Positions 1-6,448 of a stretch of DNA of 9,905 nt are shown here, piece after piece. The stretch comes from JASFEQ01 sp050122535 (GTDB lineage Bacteria > Desulfobacterota > DSM-4660 > Desulfatiglandales > HGW-15), in contig JASFIT010000149.1 of assembly GCA_050122535.1 (NCBI GenBank), forward strand, positions 1 to 9,905, in the 5' to 3' direction. Below the pieces are notes generated by a model. That model saw only the letters and a program-made list of their open reading frames with translations, did not search any database and was not told the DNA's origin. The stretch's first letter is position 1. Every line of letters begins with the position of its first letter. Position numbers and translations under genes: made by a program.

Positions 1-73
1 TGTTTACATACAAACTTCATATCTTAAGAATTCCTTTTTTTGACTCCCGCCCAACATTGTGGTGAGATGTTAC

Positions 74-97
74 ACAAAATCGCGAAAGCAATTTTGT
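74..97 (+). promoter_or_regulatory. Inverted repeat in the pirin leader, just upstream of the RBS
   Basis: ACAAAAT at 74-80 and ATTTTGT at 91-97 are perfect 7-bp arms around a 10-nt loop, ending 5 nt before the GAGG ribosome binding site. This could be an operator or a leader hairpin affecting initiation. A -35-like TTGACT lies at 40-45, but the hexamer 17 bp later (TGAGAT) is a poor -10, so the promoter itself is uncertain. Confidence 0.35.
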
Positions 98-112
98 AAT
101 TTGAGGATTGAT

Positions 113-979
113 ATGGCTAACATCAGAAGAATTAGAAAAGTATTGAAAAGCCAGCCTACCATCGAAGGTGCTGGCGTGCATTTGAAAAGGGCGTTTGGCT
201 ACCAACAAGTCCCGGAGTTGGATCCCTTTTTGCTATTGGATGACTTTCATTCAAATAATCCTGATGAATACATCAAGGGTTTTCCGTGGCATCCGCATCG
301 AGGGATAGAGACAATTACCTATGTGCTTTACGGCAAGGTTGAACACGGTGACAGCATGGGTAATAAGGGGACCATCTATTCAGGAGATGTACAATGGATG
401 ACCGCTGGGAGTGGCATTATTCACCAGGAAATGCCCAAAGGTCAGGAAGATGGACTCATGTGGGGTTTCCAACTTTGGGCCAATCTCCCGGCCTCTCATA
501 AAATGATGGATCCTCGCTATCGGGACGTGAAGCAGGAACAAATTCCTGAAATTGACCTGGATGATGGCGTGAAGGTGAAGATAATTTGTGGGGAACTTAA
601 TGGGATCAAGGGGCCGGTACAGGGTGTTGTCATAGATCCGGAGTACTTAGATATCACCGTTCCGCCGGAATCCAGTTTCAGGCGCTCTGTCAAGAGAAGG
701 CATAAGGCCTTTGCCTATGTCATTGAGGGTGAGGGGCATTTTGGTCAAGGTATGAACGCGAATGCCCGCAAAATGGTAGGTCCTGGAAACCTCGTTATAT
801 TCGATGATGGCTATCAAGTGGCCATTTCTAGCGAAGACAAACCCGTGCGGGCGCTTTTTGTATCAGGAAGACCCATTGGAGAGCCCGTAGCCTGGCATGG
901 CCCTATTGTCATGAATACCCGAGAGGAATTGAGGATGGCATTCGAAGAATATGAGAAGGGTAAATTTATCAAGTCATAA
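113..979 (+). CDS. Pirin family protein (bicupin, metal-binding)
   Basis: This 288-residue protein is a pirin, a cytoplasmic bicupin that binds one Fe or similar metal in its N-terminal cupin; some members are quercetin 2,3-dioxygenases and others are redox sensors. The metal ligands are visible: H60 and H62 in the PWHPHRGIETITY motif, and H104 and E106 in the GSGIIHQEMP motif, matching His56/His58/His101/Glu103 of human pirin. The second cupin follows from about residue 150, with a GEG-FG segment and a final FVSGRPIGEPVAWHGP segment typical of the family. Length is normal for bacterial pirins. I chose ATG 113 over the upstream ATG 59 because GAGG sits at 103-106, and the extra 18 residues before it do not look like pirin. 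It converges on the OsmC-family gene. The actual substrate cannot be told from the sequence. Confidence 0.95.
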   Translation: MANIRRIRKVLKSQPTIEGAGVHLKRAFGYQQVPELDPFLLLDDFHSNNPDEYIKGFPWHPHRGIETITYVLYGKVEHGDSMGNKGTIYSGDVQWMTAGSGIIHQEMPKGQEDGLMWGFQLWANLPASHKMMDPRYRDVKQEQIPEIDLDDGVKVKIICGELNGIKGPVQGVVIDPEYLDITVPPESSFRRSVKRRHKAFAYVIEGEGHFGQGMNANARKMVGPGNLVIFDDGYQVAISSEDKPVRALFVSGRPIGEPVAWHGPIVMNTREELRMAFEEYEKGKFIKS

Positions 980-1092
980 AATAGCGAAGCAATTCTATAG
1001 AGAGAGGACTTGCAGGGGTATCGAGCAAGGGTTGGAACTAGAAAAGCAGATACATGCCTAAGAATCCCACGTCAATCCTGAATATCCAAAAA

Positions 1093-1126
1093 CTTCCGGC
1101 CAGGTCTCATTCGGCCTGGCCGGAAG
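1093..1126 (-). terminator. Rho-independent terminator of the OsmC-family gene
   Basis: The two arms at 1093-1104 and 1115-1126 are a perfect 12-bp GC-rich inverted repeat with a 10-nt loop. Read on the minus strand, the stem is followed at once by five T (complement of the A-run at 1088-1092), which is the classic intrinsic-terminator layout. It lies 20 nt past the OsmC-family stop. In the plus direction no T-run follows directly, so it probably serves pirin transcripts poorly, although the hairpin could still help. Confidence 0.88.
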
Positions 1127-1146
1127 ACAGGATTCGGTTTTCTTGC

Positions 1147-1716
1147 TTACTTGTCCAGATGAGCCAAAACCGGCGTTGCTTTTGTAATGGTGTTAAACAC
1201 GGGTGAGTACTTCTCGCCCATCCGGATAAGTTCTTCCTTCTCTTCATCAGAAATATCAGCATCGATTTTAAAGTACACACGGATTTTTTCATATCCCACA
1301 GGAACGTCCTCGGATATTCCAAGAAAGCCACGGAGATCCAGGTCACCCTCTAATCTGGATTCCACCCCCCTTATTTCGATTCCCTTTGCAGCGGCATGGT
1401 AAACCAGAGCAGTGGTCACGCAGGCTGCCAATGCTTTCAGGGCGTATTCGACCGGATTGGGCCCCAGGTCTTCACCCAGAAGAAGGGGAGGTTCGTCCGC
1501 GTCCAACTCAAATGGCTTCTCGTGAGCGTGGACCTCCTGTGCACCATAAAAATCTTTGATCGTCGTATGATTATGGCCACCATTGACCCATCTGTTGTTG
1601 GCGCGAAACTTGAACTCTGCGATGGCTGGTGTCTCTTTGACCGCATCGATCGTGCCAAATAGGGCGTCAACGTTTACGCCATTTACGAATTTTTCTTTTT
1701 CCTTTGCTAATTCCAT
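1147..1716 (-). CDS. OsmC/Ohr family protein, lacking the second catalytic Cys
   Basis: This 189-residue protein has the OsmC fold signature. An N-terminal beta region is followed by GPNPVEYALKALAACVTTAL, with the conserved helix and first cysteine at C99, and a C-terminal segment reading EKYSPVFNTITKATPV. OsmC and Ohr are thiol peroxidases for organic hydroperoxides that use a peroxidatic Cys in the first motif and a resolving Cys in a CPxS-type motif. Here the second position is Ser171, so a classical intramolecular disulfide cycle is not possible. Such SPV-type relatives are widespread and functionally poorly defined. The start is secure: GGAGGTGA lies 6 nt upstream of the ATG (1723-1730 on the plus strand). 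About 35 residues at the N terminus precede the usual OsmC domain. It is monocistronic, with a strong terminator, and converges on pirin. Confidence 0.9.
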   Translation of the reverse strand: MELAKEKEKFVNGVNVDALFGTIDAVKETPAIAEFKFRANNRWVNGGHNHTTIKDFYGAQEVHAHEKPFELDADEPPLLLGEDLGPNPVEYALKALAACVTTALVYHAAAKGIEIRGVESRLEGDLDLRGFLGISEDVPVGYEKIRVYFKIDADISDEEKEELIRMGEKYSPVFNTITKATPVLAHLDK

Positions 1717-1746
1717 TTTATGTCACCTCCTCGTGTTCCATTTCCG

Positions 1747-1759
1747 AGGTGTATCACCT
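1747..1759. promoter_or_regulatory. Small palindrome upstream of the OsmC-family gene
   Basis: AGGTG and CACCT form 5-bp arms around TAT, lying 30 nt upstream of the OsmC-family start codon and between any plausible promoter and the RBS. A -10-like GATAAT is found just upstream on the minus strand (around 1764-1769), with no good -35. An operator role is only a guess. Confidence 0.25.
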
Positions 1760-1776
1760 TCAGATTATCCTACAAG

Positions 1777-1923
1777 CTATACACTAAATATCGTTAAGCA
1801 AGAGGGGTTGGGGAAAAATTTATAAAAATGATTAAAATATGGAATCGCTAATCCACTCCCAATCGAGGCCGCCTCAAGATCCTTCACAGCCATTAAGATA
1901 CAGTCAAGTTTTTCCGCCTTCAT
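1777..1923 (-). pseudogene. Possible 5' remnant of a VOC/glyoxalase-type gene
   Basis: On the minus strand an AGGAGGG ribosome binding site stands about 10 nt upstream of an ATG at 1921-1923. The first 19 codons read MKAEKLDCILMAVKDLEAA. This resembles the usual opening beta strand and helix of VOC-superfamily proteins (glyoxalase or methylmalonyl-CoA epimerase type), which typically begin with a hydrophobic strand and then V-x-DLEAA-x-x-FY. After codon ~20 the resemblance stops: the following ~28 codons are AT-rich and low in complexity (IPYFNHFYKFFPNP), and the frame ends at 48 codons, whereas VOC proteins need 120 or more. The simplest reading is a gene start left behind by a deletion or insertion whose breakpoint lies near 1860. 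The alternative is a real 48-residue peptide or chance similarity. Confidence 0.45.
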
Positions 1924-2093
1924 AGGTCATTGCCCTCCTTTTTGAAGCTGAAACCATTCCTTTCTGGATGAAGGAGGATTAGGTAAAAGGGGAGGGTTCG
2001 TCAATATTAGCTTTACGGATTTCTAAAAAAGGGTATGATTCTCGTTCACGTCAGAAGGGACGCCCTCAAATCCATGGCATAGCAGATTGAAAT

Positions 2094-3524
2094 ATGATTA
2101 AGCGCTGGTCAAAACCTAACGGCTACAAAGAGGTCCTAGCCATCAGCCTACCGTTGGTGGCGTCTATGGGCTCGATCACCCTTATGCACTTTACCGACCG
2201 CATGTTTCTGGCCAATTACTCTCTCGATGCCATCGCCGCTGCACTGCCGGCCGGGATTGCGTCCTTCACAAGTATTGCCTTCTTCATGGGTGTTGCCAAT
2301 TACACAAACGCCTTTGTGGCACAGTACACTGGGGCTGGGGCCTTTAATAGGGTGGGCGCAGCATTGTGGCAGGGAATCTACTTCTCTTTGCTGGCCGCCC
2401 TTTTGCTCGCCTCGCTGTACTTTGTCTCTGGCAGGCTTTTTGATTTCATCGGGCACTCGCCACGCGTCCGTGCCCTGGAAGTGACCTATTTTAACATCCT
2501 TACCCTTGGCGCGGGGCTGGTGGTCCTTGGCTCGGCCTTGGCCTGTTTCTACACGGGCCGAGGGTTAACCAGGACGGTCATGCTGGTACACATGGTTGGC
2601 GCTGGCGTCAATATCCCACTGGACTACTGTCTCATAAATGGCGTTGGCCCCTTTCCGGAACTTGGGATTGTGGGGGCAGCTGTAGCGACTGTGACAGCCT
2701 CGATCACCATTGTAACCTTGTTTAGCCTACTTATCTTCAGCCCGAAAAATCGAGCGAGGTTCGGTACCTGGAAGAACAGGGCCTTTGACCGTGAGCTCTT
2801 CGCAAGGCTGATGCGTTACGGTCTGCCCAGTGGCATCCAGTTCTTTCTGGAGATCTTCGGCATAACATTCTTCATACAGATGCTTGGCCGGCTGGGAGAC
2901 ATGGAACTGGCCGCTTCCAATATCGTACTTGCGATAGAGATGCTCGCCTTTCTTCCCATGGTCGGCTTTCACATTGGCAATGCCACCCTGGTTGGTCAGG
3001 CCATTGGGCGTGGTCGTCCTGAGGATGGTGTCTATTCAACCTCCAGCGCACTGCACATTACCATGGCCTATATGATGCTGCTTGCCGCTGCCTTCGTTCT
3101 TACCCCGGAACCACTGCTCAAACTTTTTAGGGGCGATGATCACACACCGGTTCAATATATGGAAATCATGGATCTGGGCGTGGTCCTGATGCGTTTCGTG
3201 GCCGTGTTCTGCTTTTTCGACGCCCTTAACCTCATCTTCTCCGGGGCCATCAAGGGGGCTGGGGACACCAGGTTCATCATGTGGACGATTGCAGGGTTAT
3301 CCGTTGGCGTGATGATCGTCCCTGTTTACCTGGCCGTTGAGGTGATCGGAGCCGGCATATACACGGCTTGGACTCTGGCCACCCTTTACATCAGCGCCTT
3401 GGGGCTCGCGTTCATGCTGCGTTACCGCCAGGGCAAATGGAAGGGCATGCGTGTGATCGAGGCCCAGCCCGTTGTTTCACAGGCTAGGGCTAGGGGCTCT
3501 GTCGTATTGGATCGTGGAACATAG
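2094..3524 (+). CDS. MATE family multidrug efflux transporter
   Basis: This 476-residue integral membrane protein has about 12 hydrophobic helices in two similar halves (roughly residues 15-215 and 235-450), joined by a charged loop (SPKNRARFGTWKNRAFD). MATE transporters expel cationic drugs, dyes and metabolites in exchange for Na+ or H+. Family hallmarks include ISLPLVASMGSITLMHFTD in helix 1, GVANYTNAFVAQYTGAG, the NIPLDYCLINGVGPFPELGIVGAA segment, the second-half GNATLVGQAIGRG, and FSGAIKGAGDTRF. A short hydrophilic C-terminal tail of about 30 residues follows. The start is fixed by an in-frame TGA at 2088-2090, two codons upstream. No clear Shine-Dalgarno precedes it, which is unusual beside its neighbours. 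Codons are visibly GC-richer than in nearby genes, suggesting a separate origin. The exported substrate cannot be predicted. Confidence 0.93.
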   Translation: MIKRWSKPNGYKEVLAISLPLVASMGSITLMHFTDRMFLANYSLDAIAAALPAGIASFTSIAFFMGVANYTNAFVAQYTGAGAFNRVGAALWQGIYFSLLAALLLASLYFVSGRLFDFIGHSPRVRALEVTYFNILTLGAGLVVLGSALACFYTGRGLTRTVMLVHMVGAGVNIPLDYCLINGVGPFPELGIVGAAVATVTASITIVTLFSLLIFSPKNRARFGTWKNRAFDRELFARLMRYGLPSGIQFFLEIFGITFFIQMLGRLGDMELAASNIVLAIEMLAFLPMVGFHIGNATLVGQAIGRGRPEDGVYSTSSALHITMAYMMLLAAAFVLTPEPLLKLFRGDDHTPVQYMEIMDLGVVLMRFVAVFCFFDALNLIFSGAIKGAGDTRFIMWTIAGLSVGVMIVPVYLAVEVIGAGIYTAWTLATLYISALGLAFMLRYRQGKWKGMRVIEAQPVVSQARARGSVVLDRGT

Positions 3525-3621
3525 GGTTTGGATGAATATGTATAAGCCTTGACAGAGCGTAACAAAAAAGGGAGTAGCTATATTTGTGGCCAGAGAAAGG
3601 ATATTTACAGAGAGGACAGAC

Positions 3622-3669
3622 ATGACATTCCAGGAATTGGTGCCAGGCAAATGGTACAGCTTTGAGTAG
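3622..3669 (+). CDS. Possible 15-codon leader ORF upstream of the PilZ gene
   Basis: GAGAGGA lies about 6 nt upstream of an ATG at 3622, the best ribosome binding site between the MATE and PilZ genes. The frame encodes MTFQELVPGKWYSFE and ends with TAG at 3667-3669, 22 nt before the preferred PilZ start. Past the TAG the same frame continues open for 12 codons to a TAA that overlaps the PilZ start region. It may be a leader peptide coupling translation to the PilZ gene, or chance. No homology is recognised. Confidence 0.3.
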   Translation: MTFQELVPGKWYSFE

Positions 3670-3691
3670 AAACTGGTGGTTCAGGGCTTCT

Positions 3692-4411
3692 ATGACGACT
3701 CCGCATAAAGAATACAGAAAGATAAATATTGCAGAGGCCGTGGTGGAATATGTCAGAGATATGCCCGAAGAGGAACGGCAACACCTCCTAAGGGCGTTGT
3801 TTGAAGAGGAATTGGAGGGCAATGGAGAAAGGGTATTCAAAAGAATACCCGTGTTCGTTGCCGCAAATTACGTGGTTGACGGACGGGCCTATCAGGATTT
3901 CGTCAGGAATGTGGGGGCTGGCGGTGTGTTTATCGAAACCCTCGAACATTTTTCTGTGGGCCAAAAGGTTTCACTGACTTTCTCTCTTCCGAGTGACCCC
4001 AGAGTAATCAAGATTGAAGGGGAAATTATCAGGAGCACGCCGAAGGGCGTTGGTATTGAGTTCAAGATGGCTGAAAGGAGAAAATGGGAGCGATTCGACG
4101 TGAGTGAAGCGCTGCTTGCTGTCATTGATGATCCTTTCCCCCAGTTAGGTGAAATAACTGATATTAGCGAGGATGGGCTTGCGTTCCGCTACTCGGCCAA
4201 TAAAAGCCTTTTGAGTGAGCTATCCCAGTTAGACATATTTCTGGTCAGGAGTCGTTCCGGGATGCGAGATCTGGCGGTTGATCCAAGATGGGAGATGAAG
4301 ATATCCGGAAAGATGAGAAAACAGGGTGTCCAATTTCGTAGACTGAGCCATAAACAGCAGTCTCAGTTGACTCGCCTTATCGAGCAATCCACTGTGAACG
4401 TGGAAGGCTAA
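3692..4411 (+). CDS. Tandem PilZ domain protein, probable c-di-GMP receptor
   Basis: This 239-residue soluble protein has an acidic helical N terminus (about 1-45) followed by two PilZ-like modules. PilZ domains bind cyclic di-GMP through an RxxxR motif and a downstream (D/N)xSxxG motif. Module one has RVFKR at 47-51 and NVGAGG at 73-78, where Gly replaces the conserved Ser; it then continues as VFIET, as in the TIGR02266-type PilZ variants common in delta-proteobacteria. Module two has RKWERF at 130-135 and DISEDG at 157-162, a complete canonical pair, so this is the likely ligand-binding one. There is no attached output domain or membrane helix, so it probably acts through a protein partner. 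I prefer ATG 3692, with AGGG 5 nt upstream, over TTG 3662, which would add 10 residues. The neighbours do not reveal which process it controls. Confidence 0.88.
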   Translation: MTTPHKEYRKINIAEAVVEYVRDMPEEERQHLLRALFEEELEGNGERVFKRIPVFVAANYVVDGRAYQDFVRNVGAGGVFIETLEHFSVGQKVSLTFSLPSDPRVIKIEGEIIRSTPKGVGIEFKMAERRKWERFDVSEALLAVIDDPFPQLGEITDISEDGLAFRYSANKSLLSELSQLDIFLVRSRSGMRDLAVDPRWEMKISGKMRKQGVQFRRLSHKQQSQLTRLIEQSTVNVEG

Positions 4412-4545
4412 CGCTTTTGAAATCTGTGATGAAAAATATACATTATTTCTCCGTAAACTGCGGTTTTTTGCACGGGTCTCTCATTTGCCATTTGTGAAGT
4501 GTTTGTAACTATAAAGAATGTTTGTTAAAATTATTGTTCTAAGTT

Positions 4546-4561
4546 TCGCATGATTCTTGCA
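4546..4561 (+). promoter_or_regulatory. Possible sigma-54-type promoter
   Basis: TCGCAT-GATTC-TTGCA resembles the sigma-54 consensus TGGCAC-N5-TTGCA with correct spacing: the -12 GC is intact but the -24 GG is CG here. It lies 66 nt upstream of the small membrane protein gene, in a T-rich stretch. The mismatch at -24 is serious, so this is only a candidate. Confidence 0.28.
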
Positions 4562-4590
4562 CAGAAATTTCCATCTGAGCGAGTGTGAAA

Positions 4591-4623
4591 ATGACTCAAA
4601 AAAAGCTGGCACAGAAAGGATGA
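4591..4623 (+). CDS. Possible 10-codon leader ORF before the small membrane protein gene
   Basis: This is a minimal ATG-to-TGA frame encoding MTQKKLAQKG. Its last codons overlap the AAGGA ribosome binding site of the next gene, and its stop is 4 nt before the next ATG. That arrangement would allow translational coupling, but it has no good ribosome binding site of its own and may be chance. Confidence 0.18.
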   Translation: MTQKKLAQKG

Positions 4624-4627
4624 GACT

Positions 4628-4783
4628 ATGGCGTCACTTTCAGTATATATGCTTTGGGCTGGATTTATTGCCGTGGCGGCGATCTTTGTTGTTCATTTCA
4701 TCAGGGATATGAAGGCCCCGGCTCAAGGAGAAGAAATCTATGAGGCTTTAACGCGCCTGGAAGAGAAAAGTAACATTATGTGA
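4628..4783 (+). CDS. Small single-pass membrane protein of unknown function (51 aa)
   Basis: The frame runs ATG to TGA, with AAGGA at 4616-4620, 7 nt upstream. Residues 4-25 form one strongly hydrophobic helix (SVYMLWAGFIAVAAIFVVHF). A basic-then-acidic cytoplasmic-type tail follows (IRDMKAPAQGEEIYEALTRLEEKSN) that looks helical and amphipathic. I do not recognise the family. The overall plan (short N terminus, one helix, charged tail) also occurs in CcmD-like or transporter-accessory small proteins, but no partner genes of that kind lie nearby. The FAD oxidoreductase begins 109 nt downstream on the same strand and may be co-transcribed. The good RBS, coding-like codons and clean single helix argue that it is real. 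Confidence 0.6.
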   Translation: MASLSVYMLWAGFIAVAAIFVVHFIRDMKAPAQGEEIYEALTRLEEKSNIM

Positions 4784-4892
4784 TTGATCAAATCGTAAGA
4801 AGGCTACTCTGTTTCAAGAGCTCTAATCATTGCTATCCGTGCCCAACTCTCCTATACTCCTTCCCAGAGAAAAGATAGTCCCATCATCTAAA

Positions 4893-6362
4893 ATGAAGCA
4901 AGACTACGATTGTATTGTTATTGGAGCAGGAGTGGGCGGATCCACGTGCGGCGCCATACTGGCGCACAGCCATGTTAAAACCCTCATCGTAGAAAAGAAT
5001 AACAGGATAGGCGGTTCGTGCTCCTATTATGAAAAGGACGGATTCAAAGTGGATACCGGAACGCACATGTTTTCTCGTGGGGAAAAGGGTCCCTTTGGCG
5101 AAGTGCAAAAAAGGATTGGTACGCCAAATAGAATAGAATTTCGCCAGATTTCAAATTTGGTCCGGATGAAAGGCATGGGACTGAATATAGTTCTCCATGC
5201 GTCCTTATTGAAACTGCCGGTATTTTTCTTCCAACTCTTCCATGGTCTTCAAATCAAACGTGCTGAATTGTCGCAAGTAATCAAATTATTTCTTCAGTTC
5301 TTCATCATGTCAGATAGACGAATTAAAGAATGGGACCAGAAGGCTTTAGACGAGTTTATTGCGAAATATACATTAAATTCAGCTATTTATGGATTTTTGG
5401 CATTTTGGTTTGGCCTTTATTTTGTATTGCCATGGTGGAAAGCGTCAGCTGGTGAAGCCATTTGGTGTTTCAAGAAGATGCTAAGGCATAATGCATTGTC
5501 TTATCCCAAGGGAGGTGCTGTTCAAATACCAAAGACTTTTCTGGATACAGCCAAAAAAGATGGAGCAAAAATTCTAACCAACGCATCAATCAAGAGGATA
5601 ATCGTTGAAAATTATGAAGTGCGAGGGGTGGAGCTGGGGGACGGAAGGAGATACTATTCGAAGATCGTTGTCTCAACGACTTCTCTGAAAGACAGCGTTT
5701 TGAATCTGATTGGTGAAAAGCATTTTCCATCGGGATATGTCAAGAACATAAAAGAAACGAAAGGTTCATTTACTGCAGTTCAAGCAAAGATAGCACTGGA
5801 TAAGAAGTTAGTAGATGCAGGCTGTTTATTGGCTTTAACACCATTGAATCTACAAACTAGAGACTTCTCCATTGATCTTTGGCGGGATTTTTTTGAAGCT
5901 GTAAATCAGGGGAAAATACCCGATATCTATTTTGTCTATTGCCCCGTTCCAACAAACTTCGACTCCGACCTTGCACCTGAGGGAAAGCAATTATTGACTG
6001 CATGCGGCATCGCTCCAACAACTGATATAGACATGAAAGACCCCCCGGAAAAATGGATAGATTGTTTGATGGAATCGCTGAGGCAATCAATACCAACATT
6101 GGACGACCATGTGTTATGGTATGATACATTATCTGTAAACGATCTGGAGAAGATAATCGGAAAAACTCACGCCCCTGTAATAACAACAGCTCAGACACCA
6201 GATCAAGTGGGAGAAAAGAGACCAGCGATCAAATCACCCATAAAAGGATTGTACTTTGCGGGAGACTGTGCTGGGGGTAGAGGAATAGGGACGGAATTGG
6301 CAGCTCAAAGTGGAATAGAATGCGCTGATCTTATTTTGAAGCAAAGAGCGATGATTGTGTAA
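4893..6362 (+). CDS. FAD-dependent oxidoreductase, phytoene desaturase/CrtI-like
   Basis: This 489-residue flavoprotein belongs to the phytoene desaturase/retinol saturase type amine-oxidase-fold family, which oxidises, reduces or isomerises isoprenoid-like polyenes. The N-terminal dinucleotide-binding motif is VIGAGVGGSTCGAIL (about 9-23), ending with the acidic residue of IVEKN (E34). It is followed by RIGGSCSYYEKDGFKVDTGTH, the family's second flavin-contact motif. The C-terminal signature GLYFAGDCAGGRGIGTELAA begins near residue 452. Hydrophobic segments around residues 110-130 and 165-195 may form a membrane-facing or substrate tunnel region. I chose ATG 4893 because the Rossmann motif then starts at the usual distance; TTG 4830 would add 21 residues unlike the family. 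No carotenoid genes lie nearby, so the substrate is unknown. The gene is AT-rich with many AGA and ATA codons, unlike the MATE gene. Confidence 0.88.
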   Translation: MKQDYDCIVIGAGVGGSTCGAILAHSHVKTLIVEKNNRIGGSCSYYEKDGFKVDTGTHMFSRGEKGPFGEVQKRIGTPNRIEFRQISNLVRMKGMGLNIVLHASLLKLPVFFFQLFHGLQIKRAELSQVIKLFLQFFIMSDRRIKEWDQKALDEFIAKYTLNSAIYGFLAFWFGLYFVLPWWKASAGEAIWCFKKMLRHNALSYPKGGAVQIPKTFLDTAKKDGAKILTNASIKRIIVENYEVRGVELGDGRRYYSKIVVSTTSLKDSVLNLIGEKHFPSGYVKNIKETKGSFTAVQAKIALDKKLVDAGCLLALTPLNLQTRDFSIDLWRDFFEAVNQGKIPDIYFVYCPVPTNFDSDLAPEGKQLLTACGIAPTTDIDMKDPPEKWIDCLMESLRQSIPTLDDHVLWYDTLSVNDLEKIIGKTHAPVITTAQTPDQVGEKRPAIKSPIKGLYFAGDCAGGRGIGTELAAQSGIECADLILKQRAMIV

Positions 6363-6375
6363 TGTCCAAAGACCG

Positions 6376-6392
6376 AAAAACCTATGATAGGT
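6376..6392 (-). terminator. Weak candidate terminator after the M20/Spy-like operon
   Basis: Read on the minus strand, ACCTA-TCA-TAGGT (6392 down to 6380) is a 5-bp stem followed by a run of T. The stem is short and AT-rich. It lies 57 nt past the stop of the Spy-like gene, so termination here is possible but not assured. Confidence 0.35.
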
Positions 6393-6448
6393 AAAGCCTG
6401 GGGTTGCACCAACGCGGTGTGAGGCGTTATAGTTATTACGCTTATTTT

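Larger units (their letters stand above)
1717..2093. other. Divergent intergenic region between OsmC-family and MATE genes
   Basis: This 377-base spacer contains the OsmC-family RBS and small palindrome, the possible VOC remnant, and an AT-rich block near 1815-1850. The part nearest the MATE gene contains a 15-codon open frame at 2035-2082 (ATG to TAG) preceded by AAGGG. No convincing sigma-70 promoter for the MATE gene was found. Confidence 0.6.

Noticed and set aside
3549..3584. TTGACA at 3549-3554 with TAGCTA or TATATT downstream as a PilZ promoter
   Set aside because: The -35 is perfect, but the spacers are 20 and 24 bp, too long for a normal sigma-70 promoter, so I do not list it.
4448..4466. 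Possible terminator after the PilZ gene (CCG...CGG then T6)
   Set aside because: Only a 3-4 bp stem can form before the T-run, too weak to call.
4607..4621. TGGCAC at 4607 as a sigma-54 -24 element
   Set aside because: The segment 5 nt later is GGAT rather than TTGC, and it lies inside the RBS region of the next gene.
4628..4783. The 51-residue membrane protein as CcmD
   Set aside because: It only shares the general plan of one helix plus a charged tail, and there are no cytochrome c maturation genes nearby.
4784..4791. TTGATCAA palindrome between the small membrane protein and the FAD gene as an FNR/CRP-type site
   Set aside because: FNR-type sites need TTGAT and ATCAA separated by 4 nt. 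This is a bare 8-bp palindrome expected by chance.
4830..4892. TTG 4830 as the start of the FAD oxidoreductase
   Set aside because: The 21 added residues look unlike the family, and the flavin motif sits at the normal distance from ATG 4893.
6401..6440. Small hairpins (GCACC..GGTGT; GCGT..ACGC) after the FAD gene as its terminator
   Set aside because: The stems are 4-5 bp with mismatches, and no T-run follows on the plus strand.
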